This document shows, piece by piece, positions 50,937 through 61,976 of a stretch of 64,000 nt of DNA (position 1 is the stretch's first letter; every line of letters begins with the position of its first letter). The stretch lies in contig NC_066583.1 in NCBI RefSeq assembly GCF_024323335.1, positions 361,032,377 to 361,096,376 on the forward strand. The letters are read 5' to 3'. Both the position numbers and the translations under genes were made by a program. The notes under the pieces were generated by a model. The model made no database searches and had not been told where the DNA came from. It saw only the letters and a program-made list of their open reading frames with translations. The stretch comes from Lathyrus oleraceus (taxonomy: Eukaryota; Streptophyta; Magnoliopsida; Fabales; Fabaceae).

Positions 50937-53900
50937 TTACTTTGACTTATGGATAACTGTAGGAACATCCACAGCGACCCAATTGTGGCAGACCCCTCCA
51001 GGGATGACAACGTTGTCAGAGTCCTCTGCATCTTCTTCCAGAATAGCAGCAACATCTACATCTTTACCAGTGTGGATGAAACCTCCACTCTTGAACAACC
51101 CTCTTTCATTGAAGACCCCAGAAGAATAGCCAATGCCAACCCGGGAATTATTGTCTTCAAGCTCGATCATTTTTCCTAAACCAGCAATTGCACCACATTC
51201 AATGGCCAATTTCGCATCTCGATAGGAAGCAAATGAAGAAGTTCTCTTCTCAACAGGCTCAGCTATAGATAAAGCTTGGAAAGGAGTTCCAACTTCATCC
51301 TCAGCATCTATGTATGATAAGGAAGACAAGTGGCTAACCAGGAGAGCCTTTTCTCCCCCTACCACAACCAGTTTCTTGTTCTTAACAAATTTCAGCTTCT
51401 GGTGTAGGGTGGATGTCACGGCGCCAGCCTCGTGAATCCATGGTCTGCCTAGGAGACAGCTATATGATGGGTGAATATCCATAACCTGAAATGTAATATG
51501 GAAATCACTTGGTCCAATTTTGATAGGGAGATCAACTTCCCCAATCATGGTCTTACGCGACCCATCAAAAGCTTTCACAACAACTCCACTCTGCCTCATG
51601 GGAGGCCCTTGATAAGACAATCTAGAGAGAGTGGATTTCGGCAATACATTTAAAGACGACCTAGTGTCCACCAGCACGTTGGACATGGCATCATTTTTGC
51701 AATTCAAGGATATATGTAAAGCCATGTTGTGGTCTCTTGCCTCCTCAGGGAGATCAGAGTCACAGAAACTCAAAGTGTTACAAGCAGTGATGTTTGCAAC
51801 AATACTGTCAAACTGTTCAATCGTGACATCATGATCAACATAAGCTAAGTCCAAAACTTTCTGCAGAGCCTTCCTATGGGGTTCTGAATTCAGAAGCAAA
51901 GATAACACGGAGATTTTGGAGCGCGTTTGTAGAAGTTGGTCTACAACGTTGTACTCACTCTTCTTGATGAGCTTTAGCATCTCATCATAGTCTTCTTTCA
52001 CAATGCCACTCGGGCCAACAGAAGTAGGAGTTTGTACAGAGGAGGATCTAACAACAGGTTCTGGATTCGGAACATTCACTGTATTCCCAACCGGACGCTC
52101 AACAAAGTCATCCCTAGCCTGAGGCTTTGGCGCTGAAAACACACGACCGCTACGGGTCAAACCGCTCACATCAGCGATATTCACCACATCAGAGGAAGGC
52201 AAAGTCACTTCTTTCCCATCTTCGGCAGCCACAGCATTATACCGAAAAGGGATTGCTTTATCGGAAGAATACGGCACTTGACCAGCCGGCTTGATGATCA
52301 GGGGAGGAGAAACCTTCTGCTTGCTACCATCATACTTAATGATAACAGGTTCAGGCACTCGAAACACTGGAGATATAACGTTGAGTTCTGGCTCGTCTTC
52401 GTTAACATTCCGGTTCTGAAGGATCTCAATTGTTCCTTCGTCCAGCAATTCCTGAAGATCTTTGCACACCAAGCGACAACCAAATCTGTTGACAGAGCAG
52501 ATTCGGCATTTATCATGATCATGCTCTAGGTGACTGTACTCACACAGCAGACGGTGCAACTCAACAAGCGATTGTCGAATATGGCTAACATATTTGACCT
52601 TGTATTTTCCAGGGCAACCCTGGACCATGTTAACAGACTTCCCATGCTCAGGCAATGGGTTCTTTTTAACATTAGGACCAACGTCCTCAAAGCAAAGAAT
52701 TCCGCACCTCATAAGGTCTTGAACCTTATTCTTCAACAGAAAGCAGTTGTCCACATCGTGGCCAGGAGCACCCGAGTGATAAACACAATGTTGATCAGGC
52801 TTGTACCACCATTGATGGTTAGCAGGTACAGCCGGTGGGTCTCTAGGAGTAATCAATTTCCGCTCTATCAAAGAGGGATATATCTCTGCATATGACATCG
52901 GAATCGGATCGAAAGTGATCTTTTTCCTTTCATAACTCGTACTAGCCTGATTGCTGTTGCGAGGCTGGTAAGCCTGCTGTTGAGGACGAGACTGTTGCTG
53001 GTATTGCTGAGTTGGCTGATTATTATGCTGATATTGTGCATTATTCCTGAAAACAGGTGCTATATGAGCCACCTGGTGCTGGTTACCGGCTGGACGCGCG
53101 GTCTTCCTGTTTATAGAGGGTCTTCTGGTCTTCACATGGGATTGCACAGCATGTGCCTCTCCATCTTTCTTCTTGGTAAATGCCACATAACGTTTAGCAG
53201 AAGAGCCTTCATCTTTGGATAGCCGTCCTTCACGGACTCCCTCCTCTAAACGCATCCCCATGTTCACCATCTCGGTGAAGTCAGTAGGAGCGCTAGCAAT
53301 CATCCGCTCGTAATAGAATAAGCTCAAGGTCTTCAAGAAGATCTTGGTCATTTCTTTCTCTTCTAGCGGAGGAGTAATCTGAGCTTCCAACTCTCGCCAC
53401 CTCTGGGCGTACTCTTTAAATGTATCTTTGTTCTTCTGGGACATGGCTCTCAGCTGATCCCGATCGGGAGCCATATCCACGTTGTATTTGTACTGCTTGA
53501 CGAAGGCTTCGCCAAGATCATTGAAGGAACGGATGCTCACACTGTCCAAACTCATATACCAGCGCAGTGCGGCACCGGACAGACTGTCTTGGAAATAATG
53601 AATGAGCAGCTGATCATTCTCAGTTTGAGTAGACATCTTCCTGGCGTACATGACCAGGTGACTAAGAGGGCAGGTGTTCCCCTTGTATTTCTCAAAGTCT
53701 GGGACCTTGAATTTCACAGGTATTTTGACATTGGGAACTAAACACAGCTCGGCAGCAGACTTGCCGAACAAATCCTTTCCTCGAAGGGTCTTCAATTCCT
53801 TGCGGAGTTCAAGAAATTGGTCATTCATCGCATCCATCTTCTCATTAACATCTGGGCCCTTAGACGGCTCAGAATGATAGATGGTGTCGTCTACCCTAGG

Positions 53901-54281
53901 CACGGTATGCACGACAGGAGGAGGAACAACAAGGACTGGGCTAGATGCCGGCATGGAAGCAAACGTCGGAGGGATTTCTGGCATAAAGTTGGGAGGCATC
54001 CCCCACGGAAATCCGACTGGCATGGCTGTTGCAAAGTGTGCACTGGAAGAAGGCACAGTTAAGGAAACAATCTCCGAGATGACTGTCCTCTGGGGAGGAA
54101 TTGAAGGCACCGGAGAAGGCTGGTTCTGAGTTGCCAGGAAAGATTCCATCAAGGCACTAAGTCTGAAAACTTCCTCCTTAAGTTCACGGTTCTCTTGCTC
54201 TAGGTGATCCATCAGTCTCGAAGAGTTGGCTCTAGTAAAGTACCGGTGAGTTAGCTTGTCTTCAAAATAAATAAAGAGCAC
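50937..54281 (-). CDS. gag: Ogre F gag-protease, open frame with altered DTG
   Basis: 1114 codons are open. Initiation is probably at the internal Met of MDHLEQENRELKEEV (about residue 24) or at the first Met. Regions in order: N-terminal coiled coil (24-50), Pro-rich linker, TIYHSEPSKGPD and LRKELKTLRGKDLFG, capsid-type helical domain around residues 210-330 (LIHYFQDSLSGAALRWYM), Gln-rich basic stretch, a degenerate Cys/His knuckle (C-VYHSGAPGHDVDN-C), and the aspartic protease near residue 860 onward. The active site is VLVDTRSS: D872-T873-R874, where D and other copies have DTG. Arg for the Gly next to the catalytic Asp should disable the enzyme. The rest of the fold (IKIGPSDFHITFQVMD, LLGRPWIHEAG) is kept. 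Confidence 0.92.
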   Translation of the reverse strand: MLFIYFEDKLTHRYFTRANSSRLMDHLEQENRELKEEVFRLSALMESFLATQNQPSPVPSIPPQRTVISEIVSLTVPSSSAHFATAMPVGFPWGMPPNFMPEIPPTFASMPASSPVLVVPPPVVHTVPRVDDTIYHSEPSKGPDVNEKMDAMNDQFLELRKELKTLRGKDLFGKSAAELCLVPNVKIPVKFKVPDFEKYKGNTCPLSHLVMYARKMSTQTENDQLLIHYFQDSLSGAALRWYMSLDSVSIRSFNDLGEAFVKQYKYNVDMAPDRDQLRAMSQKNKDTFKEYAQRWRELEAQITPPLEEKEMTKIFLKTLSLFYYERMIASAPTDFTEMVNMGMRLEEGVREGRLSKDEGSSAKRYVAFTKKKDGEAHAVQSHVKTRRPSINRKTARPAGNQHQVAHIAPVFRNNAQYQHNNQPTQQYQQQSRPQQQAYQPRNSNQASTSYERKKITFDPIPMSYAEIYPSLIERKLITPRDPPAVPANHQWWYKPDQHCVYHSGAPGHDVDNCFLLKNKVQDLMRCGILCFEDVGPNVKKNPLPEHGKSVNMVQGCPGKYKVKYVSHIRQSLVELHRLLCEYSHLEHDHDKCRICSVNRFGCRLVCKDLQELLDEGTIEILQNRNVNEDEPELNVISPVFRVPEPVIIKYDGSKQKVSPPLIIKPAGQVPYSSDKAIPFRYNAVAAEDGKEVTLPSSDVVNIADVSGLTRSGRVFSAPKPQARDDFVERPVGNTVNVPNPEPVVRSSSVQTPTSVGPSGIVKEDYDEMLKLIKKSEYNVVDQLLQTRSKISVLSLLLNSEPHRKALQKVLDLAYVDHDVTIEQFDSIVANITACNTLSFCDSDLPEEARDHNMALHISLNCKNDAMSNVLVDTRSSLNVLPKSTLSRLSYQGPPMRQSGVVVKAFDGSRKTMIGEVDLPIKIGPSDFHITFQVMDIHPSYSCLLGRPWIHEAGAVTSTLHQKLKFVKNKKLVVVGGEKALLVSHLSSLSYIDAEDEVGTPFQALSIAEPVEKRTSSFASYRDAKLAIECGAIAGLGKMIELEDNNSRVGIGYSSGVFNERGLFKSGGFIHTGKDVDVAAILEEDAEDSDNVVIPGGVCHNWVAVDVPTVIHKSK

Positions 54282-54537
54282 ACAGTCAAATCAGAGGATA
54301 GGAGACCGGAACAAAACCTGCTTATGCATATGATGCATGAAATGCTTGTGCATATGCTTGGTTTTATTTCAAGGAACTTTTAGGTTTTATTTGCAATTTT
54401 TGAATATTTAACATTTTATCGCATATGGAAAATATCTCATCAAATATATCAGCAAAAGAAGTACAACATTGTCAATCATTACAAGAGAAAGGGAAAATAA
54501 TCATCCTATGGATCCCTTAGGGACAAACATCTGATAC
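54282..54537 (-). other. Spacer between Ogre F ORF1 and gag
   Basis: 256 bp, AT-rich, no gene and no microsatellite. The equivalent spacer in Ogre C carries the (AT)56 run. Confidence 0.6.
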
Positions 54538-55968
54538 TCAGGGAACAGGACGATAAGATGCTCGAAGCTTCTTCACCTCCCTCTCGTACGCTGCTTCCAT
54601 ATCTGCTTTCTCTTTTGCGAGTTGATCATACTTCCTTTTCCAAAACTTGGAAGACTGAGGAAGTAGAGAAGTCCATGCATCATTAGGATCATCAATGACT
54701 TGATGCTCGAGGAACTCGATCATAGCATCTTACTCCTTAATCTGCTAAAGCAACTCTTCCCTTTCACGGATCCAGGCACGCGAAAGGTCTTCGTCTCTCA
54801 AATCCTCTACTCCTTGATTAGGGAGGGTTGAAGGCCCAGCCACAATCAAAGGTGTAGGTCTCGGATAGTCGTAAGGCATGAGATACTCAGATGCTCTCTT
54901 CCTTACCCAAGCAGTATATGGCTCCAAAGCAATGCAATTCTTCGGACCCAACCCGTTTCTACCCTTCTTATGAATCTTGCGCCAAGCGCGAATCATTCTA
55001 TCCTTCAAGCCTTGGGGATTTTTACCCTCCTGAAAGAACACACCTTCTAACAACAAGTTATTAGGTTTATCCTTTAGGGGGAACCCAAGCTGACGACGTG
55101 CCAAGACAGGGTTGTAGCTAATCCCACCATATGTACCAAGAAGAGGCACATTGGAGAATTCACCACAAGAGTCAATAATCTGCACAGTGTCATATACACG
55201 GTTATACCAAGAGATATCATCATTGGTGAGAGACATAAGTCTCGTAGACCACCGTAGACATCCTTTGTTCTCCTTGAAGGCAAGCGTCTGAGGCAAGTTC
55301 GAAATAAACCACTTGTACAACAGAGGCAAACAGCACACAATAGCGCCACCACCCTTTGCATTCTTCATATGCAAAGAGAAATAAGTATCACCCAACAGAG
55401 TCAGAACGGGATTAAGAGCAAAGTAGATCCTAATGGCGTTCACATCCACAAATTTGTCGATATTGGGGAATAATACCAATCCATAGATGAGAAGTACAAA
55501 TATGGCTTCAAAGGCATCCTCACTCATGGCCTTCCCATAAATAGTAGCTTGAGCGATGAGAAACTCAGAAGGGAGACCTTGAATTCCACCTTTGGTATTC
55601 ATATGAGCACGAACCAAGGATTCATCTATGTGTAACATATCAGCTATCTCTTGAGAAGTATGAATACTCTCCAAGCCACTGAACAACAATTGATCCAAAA
55701 TCGGGATACCCACAAGATGTGCATACTCCTCAAGGGTAGACAAAAGCTGAAAGTACGGAAAAGTGAAACAGCGGTACAGAGGATCATAAAACTGCACCAA
55801 GGTACTCATCAACCCTTCATCCACCTGAGTAGTCAGAAGCGGAAGAAGCTTTCCAAAGCGAGCTTTGAAACCCAAGGGATCCAATACATAGGATGTCGGA
55901 TTCCTTAACTCTTTCAGATCGGGTTGTCTGAAGCTGTACTTCTTTGTATGCCTTTTTTGTCTTTCCAT
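54538..55968 (-). pseudogene. Ogre F ORF1 (unknown function), two in-frame stops
   Basis: The likely start is MERQKRHTKKYSFRQPDLKE at 55968, matching the start of Ogre C ORF1. The open frame extends 33 codons further upstream without homology. The protein has a globular region with LVQFYDPLYRCFTFPYFQLL, FEAIFVLLIYGLVLFPNID, GDTYFSLHMKNAKGGGAIVC and RQLGFPLKDKPNNLLLEG, then a basic region and a C-terminal Glu/Lys coiled coil. TAG at 54745-54747 and TAA at 54730-54732 cut off the coiled coil; the frame then continues open to 54538. The function of Ogre ORF1 is not known; I do not assign one. There are no membrane segments beyond one hydrophobic stretch (VLLIYGLVLFP). Confidence 0.85.
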
Positions 55969-56958
55969 GTCTGAAAATTTTGCAAATAAACCCCTTAAGT
56001 TCCTTGAAAATTTTCTTTTTCTGATGATATGGATGCAAATGGGTGCATGAATGCATGAATGCAACAATCACACTCAAGGATCAAGTAAAGCACACCAGAC
56101 AAAGGTCATGGGATGGAACATATTATCCCTAATATCAATCATCCATTTTGGTGGATTATGGTTTTCACCTTATCAACACCCAAGTTCCATTGATATTAAC
56201 GATATATGAACCGGCTCAAACCTCCTTAATATCAATCATCCATTTTGGTGGATTATGGTTTACACCTTATCAACACCCAAGTTCCATTGATATTAAGGAT
56301 GTCTGAACGTATCAACCATGAATCACGGGTTTGTTGTGAGTCACGAGCATGGAGTCTCGGTTAAGAACCACCCAAAGGGAGTGTACTATGGTTTAAACCT
56401 GCCGAACATGTTCTACAAGAGGTTCCCATAGTCATCATCCCATCTTTCGAATATTATCGGAGAAACGAATACTAGTATTCCAAAAATATTCTCAAGAGAG
56501 ACTCTTATGAGTGTAGTATCGCGTAGCAATCGCCTCAAATCTTACATTTGAACGACCTTCGCACTACGTCCTAAAAAGGGCCAAGATGGGCTTGGTAAAC
56601 TAAGGTCCTTGGCTTCTATGGTCTATATTGAAAGAATAATGTCTAACCACAAATTACTCGTGTGACATTATTAATCCAACATGACCTCCACCAAGTGAAT
56701 GGACTCGCAAGTCAACTTGCTAAGGAATAACTCCACACAAGTCGACAAGACTATGCCATTCTCCTATCATAAAGTGCACTCGAGTTCGGGTATAGAACTC
56801 ATCTCACAGAGATCACCAAAGCATGCAAGCAATTGATATATCAAGCAAATCAATCATTACAAACAATACAGTAATCCCAAATTACACAAAAATATGTCAT
56901 AAACAATATATCACAACAAGTGTGAAAAGTTGGCAAACCCACTAGGGATTCTTTTTAT
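55969..56958 (-). other. Ogre F 5' leader with 97-bp duplication
   Basis: About 990 bp between PBS and ORF1 without a gene. A 69-bp block beginning AATATCAATCATCCATTTTG occurs twice, at 56131-56199 and 56228-56296 (offset 97 bp). Ogre C has a single copy at 11682-11750. The blocks end in TTCCATTGATATT, so the unit has ends that resemble each other in inverted sense (AATATCAAT and ATTGATATT) and could fold. Confidence 0.75.
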
Positions 56959-56976
56959 TCCCCAGCAGAGTCGCCA
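56959..56976 (-). promoter_or_regulatory. Primer-binding site, tRNA-Arg type (Ogre F)
   Basis: The minus strand reads TGGCGACTCTGCTGGGGA, six bases from the LTR end (56983). It is the same 18 bases as in Ogre C. Confidence 0.9.
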
Positions 56977-56982
56977 TTTTTC

Positions 56983-59900
56983 TGTAGCGGTGTAATCGTC
57001 ACCATTGGAAATATTAACTAGATCCAAGGTAAATCATACAAAGAAAGAGTCGCCACCGCACTTCTATTTATCCAAAGGAATGGCTAGAAAGCGAACAAAA
57101 GCCTAAGAAGTTTTGCAAGAGAAAACTAATAAAAAAAACAGAGATCTGGGTAAGGGGGTAATTATGCTATGGGAAGGTGTTAGGCACCCACAACATCCTA
57201 GGTACTCCTAGGGAACCCTTTTCACAACTTGTTGCAAAAGGTATTGTTTATGAAAATATTTATTGTGCAAACATGATTGAAGGGATGAGAGAAGAATGTA
57301 CAAGTTAATTATTTTTGTGTTTGGATGGATAACCATTGCCTACGTACCTTCTTATAAAAAGAATAGGATCAAAACCTCGTAGTTCGGCTAAAAGATTTCC
57401 AAAACATGGGTGGATTGATTGATCCAAAAGCCTTAAGGTCTTTTGTTATCAAAGGGAGAAAACTCAACCTGAAAAATCCACAGGTCCACCATGTGATGAC
57501 AGCTTCAACATGCTAGTAAGGGGTTAACCCTATAATAAGCATGGAAGACTTACAATCAAATCACTAAGGACAAGGTGAGTATTATATCTACCACAAGGAT
57601 AACTCAAACCTAATAGCAGATGGTTATGAAAAAGTTTGATTATGAACATAGTTGTTGAAACCAAAAAGAATCACATTTGAGTGAGTTGAATTACCAATTA
57701 GAGTATGTACAAAAATGGTCAAAGTTTGACTTAAAGTTCCATTCAAAATGAGTATTATGAAAATGAAGTTTGAAAATCAAAAGCCTAAGGCTTAGGTTTC
57801 TAGTTTTGAAAACAAGTCAGATGTTTGCACAATATTTTTGGTTTTGGGTTAACATGCAAATGGAGGTATAAGGAAACAAAAAGGTGTGAGGGTGAGGAAC
57901 AAAACTTCATTAGGAGTTCCTCTCTTGAGATCATATGTAGATGATCCAAGCAAGTACCATCCTTTGGAATAAGGCAACAAGCACAAAATCAAAAGCTAAT
58001 AAACAAAAAAAGAGGAAACAGAGTGCTAATCTATGGACTTATATCCAACTCCTGCACAACAACGGAAACGGAATGCCAATAAATGCGCTTACATCCAACT
58101 CCTAAACAAAGAATAGGAAACAGATAACCAATTAATGGTCTTACATCTGACTCCACAAAACAAAATAGGAAACAGATAGCCAATCAATGGTCTTACATCT
58201 GACTCCACAAAACAAGACAGGAAACAGATAGCCAATCAATGGTCTTACATCTGACTCCTCAAAGCAAAATAGGAAACAGATAGCCAATCAATGGTCTTAC
58301 ATCTGACTCCTCAAACAAAGATGCATGAAAAGCAAGCACATGAAAGATGCAAAAGCAAGCAAACAATCAAACATCACCCTCTATATGCAAACAAGGAGGC
58401 TCATACAAAGCTGGGCTTTAGTCAAGAGGGGTCATATCAACCTCGACAAACAAGCAAAAACTATAGGGGTATCTTGAGCTCTTAACCTCTAACATTGAGA
58501 GTTAGGGTGAAGCAGATGAAAGGAAATGAGGATTAGACCTCATGCTCTTAACCCTGGCCTGGGTGAGCTTAAATCAATGAAAGTGTGGGGATCCAGAATG
58601 AGGGATCCTATTCCACATGACTGACTCTATATACAAGATCATGGGTTAGGTTCAAGAGCCTTAGCACGTAGTGCGAGCATAATGAACGACTCAACGATTA
58701 ATAGGGGATTGATTGCTAATCCCTTCTATCTGTCAATTGCCTCTTCACTTAGGAGGACTTAACAAGTATCCATGCCTCAACAAGGATGTCTTTAGCACAA
58801 ATATAAACAATCACAGACATTGCCTCTTAAGGAGGACTTCAGCCAAATGTCTGCCAAAAGAAACGACAGGGCTTCCAGACTACATGGAGAATAAGAGTGG
58901 CTACCTAAGTGGTGTACCAACCACACTCCAAAGCAAAGCTCAAGCAAGAGCTAAAAGCGACTAATGTACCTGTACAAAAGTCAAACAGTCAATACTATAT
59001 TCAGACAAACCAAACAGTCAACAACAGTGGGACATTTCCCATATGTACACAATGTAAGTCAACAACTCAAGTGAGTTCAACACCAATGGACCTACAAAAC
59101 AATAAGATTTAGTAAACCAAAGCAACTTGCATCTCAAGTAATGAGATTGCATCAACCATTAGAGCTAATTGCTTGAACCTGAAAGGCAAAGCTCAAAAGG
59201 TGAGTACAAACCACTAGTACCAAGACTAGGGTCAAAGGCAAAGCAAAAAGTCAAAACGGAAGTTGATATTCCATATGAAGCACATTTAATCAAGCAAGAA
59301 CATGTCCTAAAAAGGACCAAGTCTAAATCATAAGGCAAAGCCATCACATGAACAAGATAAGGCAAGGGAAAGCAAATGTGGTCACAATTGGACATTAAGA
59401 ATAGAAAATTCACATTAAAACAGAAATGAATCAAATGATCATGAAATTTTTTATGTGCATACAACATATTAAACACAATCATCATGCAAAAAACTAGAAT
59501 CAGAAGAGATCAAATGACATGTGTATGAAAATAAACAAAGGCAACATCCAAATGTGTGACACAAATTGTCACACCATACATCCATGTGTCCAAAACAGAG
59601 ATGGAATATGCAAAAAAATGCCAAACAAAAGCTCAAAAATCATGTAACATGTTATGAATAAGCATGTCAAATTTCAAGGCAATTGGACAAACAATGAGCA
59701 TTTTACAAAACAATTGGCACAACATGTCACATTTGCATCATGTTAAAACAATTAATCACATTTAAAAATCCAGAAATGCTAAAATCAGGAAATGAACATC
59801 AACAAGAGACACAAGATGAACATGTGAAAAAAAGAATGGATTAAATTGGACTCATATGCTATTTTTTATGATTTTTTCAATTACATGAAAATAAAAAGAA

Positions 59901-61976
59901 ATAATGTGAATCATGTGGAAAATGGAAATGTGAAAGGAAATTGAAAAAATGCATGCATCAGGAAATGAACTCAGGTATGTAAGGTTATAGGCGCTTCAAG
60001 TAAACAAAATTAATTGGAACAAATGCGCTAGGGAAGGATCGAACAGGCGCGTCTAAAGTCCAAGCGCGTTATCAAAACGCTGCCGTTTGGATAAGTGAAA
60101 CAAACGAAATTAAAATCAGCATGGCATGGTGAGGATCGAACTGAAGACATTGAGGATAACAGCGCGCTAACAGTAAACCCTAGAGGACGAACCAGGCGAC
60201 CGGAATAGTGATTCCGATCGTCTTTTCCGGCGGTTCTTCTGCGACACTCATCAATTTTTTTCCAGAAACGTGCATAAGGCATATGGATCGAATCGTCTCA
60301 CTACCAGGAGCATGATTCCAACAATCATTTGATCTAATTCTCAATAATAAGCACGGATCGAATGAAAACATAATGCACATCAAAAGTTCAACTCAGCATA
60401 TCTCACTCATTTCTCAACCAAAACGGAATCTAAACACATCAGGATCATCAACATTGAAAACTCTACCTAATCATGTGCATAAAATGAAGAAACAAGAGAT
60501 TCGAATTCCAACCTCTTTGAAGAGCAGTGAGCTGATTTCGCATGTTCAAGCTCCAGCAATGTCCAGATCTTCTCCTCAACTTGTGTATTGAAGCTTTATG
60601 CACGAATTGATGCTTGAATCCACCTGAAGGAAGCTCAATTTCCAAGATCCATCTTCATGTTCAAGCCTTGAGTATGCATGATTCTTGGTCCAAATCTTCA
60701 AATCAAACCTTGATTCTTCATCAATCATCCATGATGAACATGATTATGCAATAATATTGATGACTTATGTGGAGAAAATTCAAGTTTCAATTGAGAGAGT
60801 TTTTGGAGGGAAATGAGATTTTAGATCTAGAATGTGATTCTTATCAAAATTCTGTTACAGTTAAGCTTTTAAACCATATGTTAATCACCATGCTAATCCC
60901 AATTTGCCTTGGCTAATGGAAAATTAGAGAGAAATGAAGTGTAATGCAAAATTGGTAAATGCACCCTATGCATGGCAAAAGTGGACGTGAATAGTGTCAT
61001 GTGAGTGTTCAAAATCACTTAAAATCAAACCATGAACATGAATGAATTGGAATTTAGCTCATGTGATCAACCAAATTTTAATTAGGCATTTTCCCACCAA
61101 AATATTCTTGAATGAACAAATGGTCATGTGAATCTCTTTCATGCAATGCAATGAATCATTTGTAAAATATTGGTCACAAGGAGCATTTTGCAAAAAGAGT
61201 GACTCAAATTGGAGTTTTGGATCAAAAGGTATGCCATGTTGAACTACCATGTACACTTTGCAATCATTGGACAATAACTTCTCAACCATCCATCAGATGA
61301 TCATGATCTTGGACTTTTTGGAAATGGGAGAGAAAGATCTTGAACTTTAATATTGACTAAAAATTCATTTTAAGCTTCTTTGATGTTGGAAAGTCAAGTT
61401 TAATGTGGACTAAAAACTTGCCATTTTTGGAAATTTGAAATTATAGGTCACTTTCCATTTTGGGAAACTTTTGATTTGACTTCAAATTCTTCAATGTATA
61501 TGTTTGACATGATTAATAGACATTGTTGGAACATGAATGGGATGAAGAAATTCAATTCCCCAACTCATAGCCCTCAGTTGACTTTCAGTTGACTTTTATG
61601 AGCCTCAGATAACCTGAAAATGCACTGATGAATTTGGGCCTCTACCACTTGGTAAATTTGCTTCAAAATGAAACCCTAGCTCATATAAGCTCTTATGAAT
61701 GATCACTTGGTCCTCATCTCAAGGAAAATGCCTTATCTCTTGTACCAAGGATTCACCTGATGTGCTTGACCTGTTGATTGCTTAAGCTGCAAGTAACAAA
61801 GGTTAATGACATATTTTTGTACTTTTTGGTTAGTAAACAAATGAGAAAAGCAATGATATACAATGCAAACATGCTTGGTGGTCAAGAATCACTCTCAAAG
61901 AGATCCCACCCACAGGTAAAGTAGCAAGATGCTCAATGATCCTTAAGGCTTATGCAATGCACTGCTATGATGCCAT
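56983..61976 (-). mobile_element. 5' LTR of Ogre F, last 36 bp cut off by element H
   Basis: It begins TGTAGCGGTG on the + strand and aligns with the 3' LTR through TATGATGCCAT, where the copia LTR starts. The missing piece corresponds to the final 36 bp of the 3' LTR. It holds two segments absent from the 3' LTR, at 59123-59191 and 60052-60648. The second contains GGATCGAAC motifs at 60036-60044 (edge) and 60133-60141, resembling a pol III B box on the minus strand. It contains a second partial PBS (GAGTCGCCA on the + strand at about 57046-57054). No gene. Confidence 0.92.
58014..58321. repeat. 52-bp tandem repeat in Ogre F 5' LTR, six units
   Basis: Counterpart of 33816-34127, with the same number of units and order. 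This shows that the array predates the insertion of this element. Confidence 0.88.

Larger units (their letters stand above)
32785..61976 (-). mobile_element. Ogre F (Ty3/gypsy, Tat clade), nearly complete
   Basis: Minus-strand order is 5' LTR, tRNA-Arg-type PBS, leader, ORF1, gag-protease, intron, RT-RNase H-aRH-integrase, long repeat-rich post-pol region, polypurine tract, 3' LTR. RT before integrase marks Ty3/gypsy. The second RNase H, ORF1, intron and size mark Ogre. Its span is 29.2 kb, or about 23.7 kb without the solo LTR at 44041-49502, which fits the family's usual 20-25 kb. It lies in the 3' LTR of SIRE B, and the copia element H cuts its 5' LTR. Defects are stops in ORF1, Arg for Gly in the protease DTG, the solo LTR in pol, and a stop and frameshift after RNase H. 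Confidence 0.93.
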
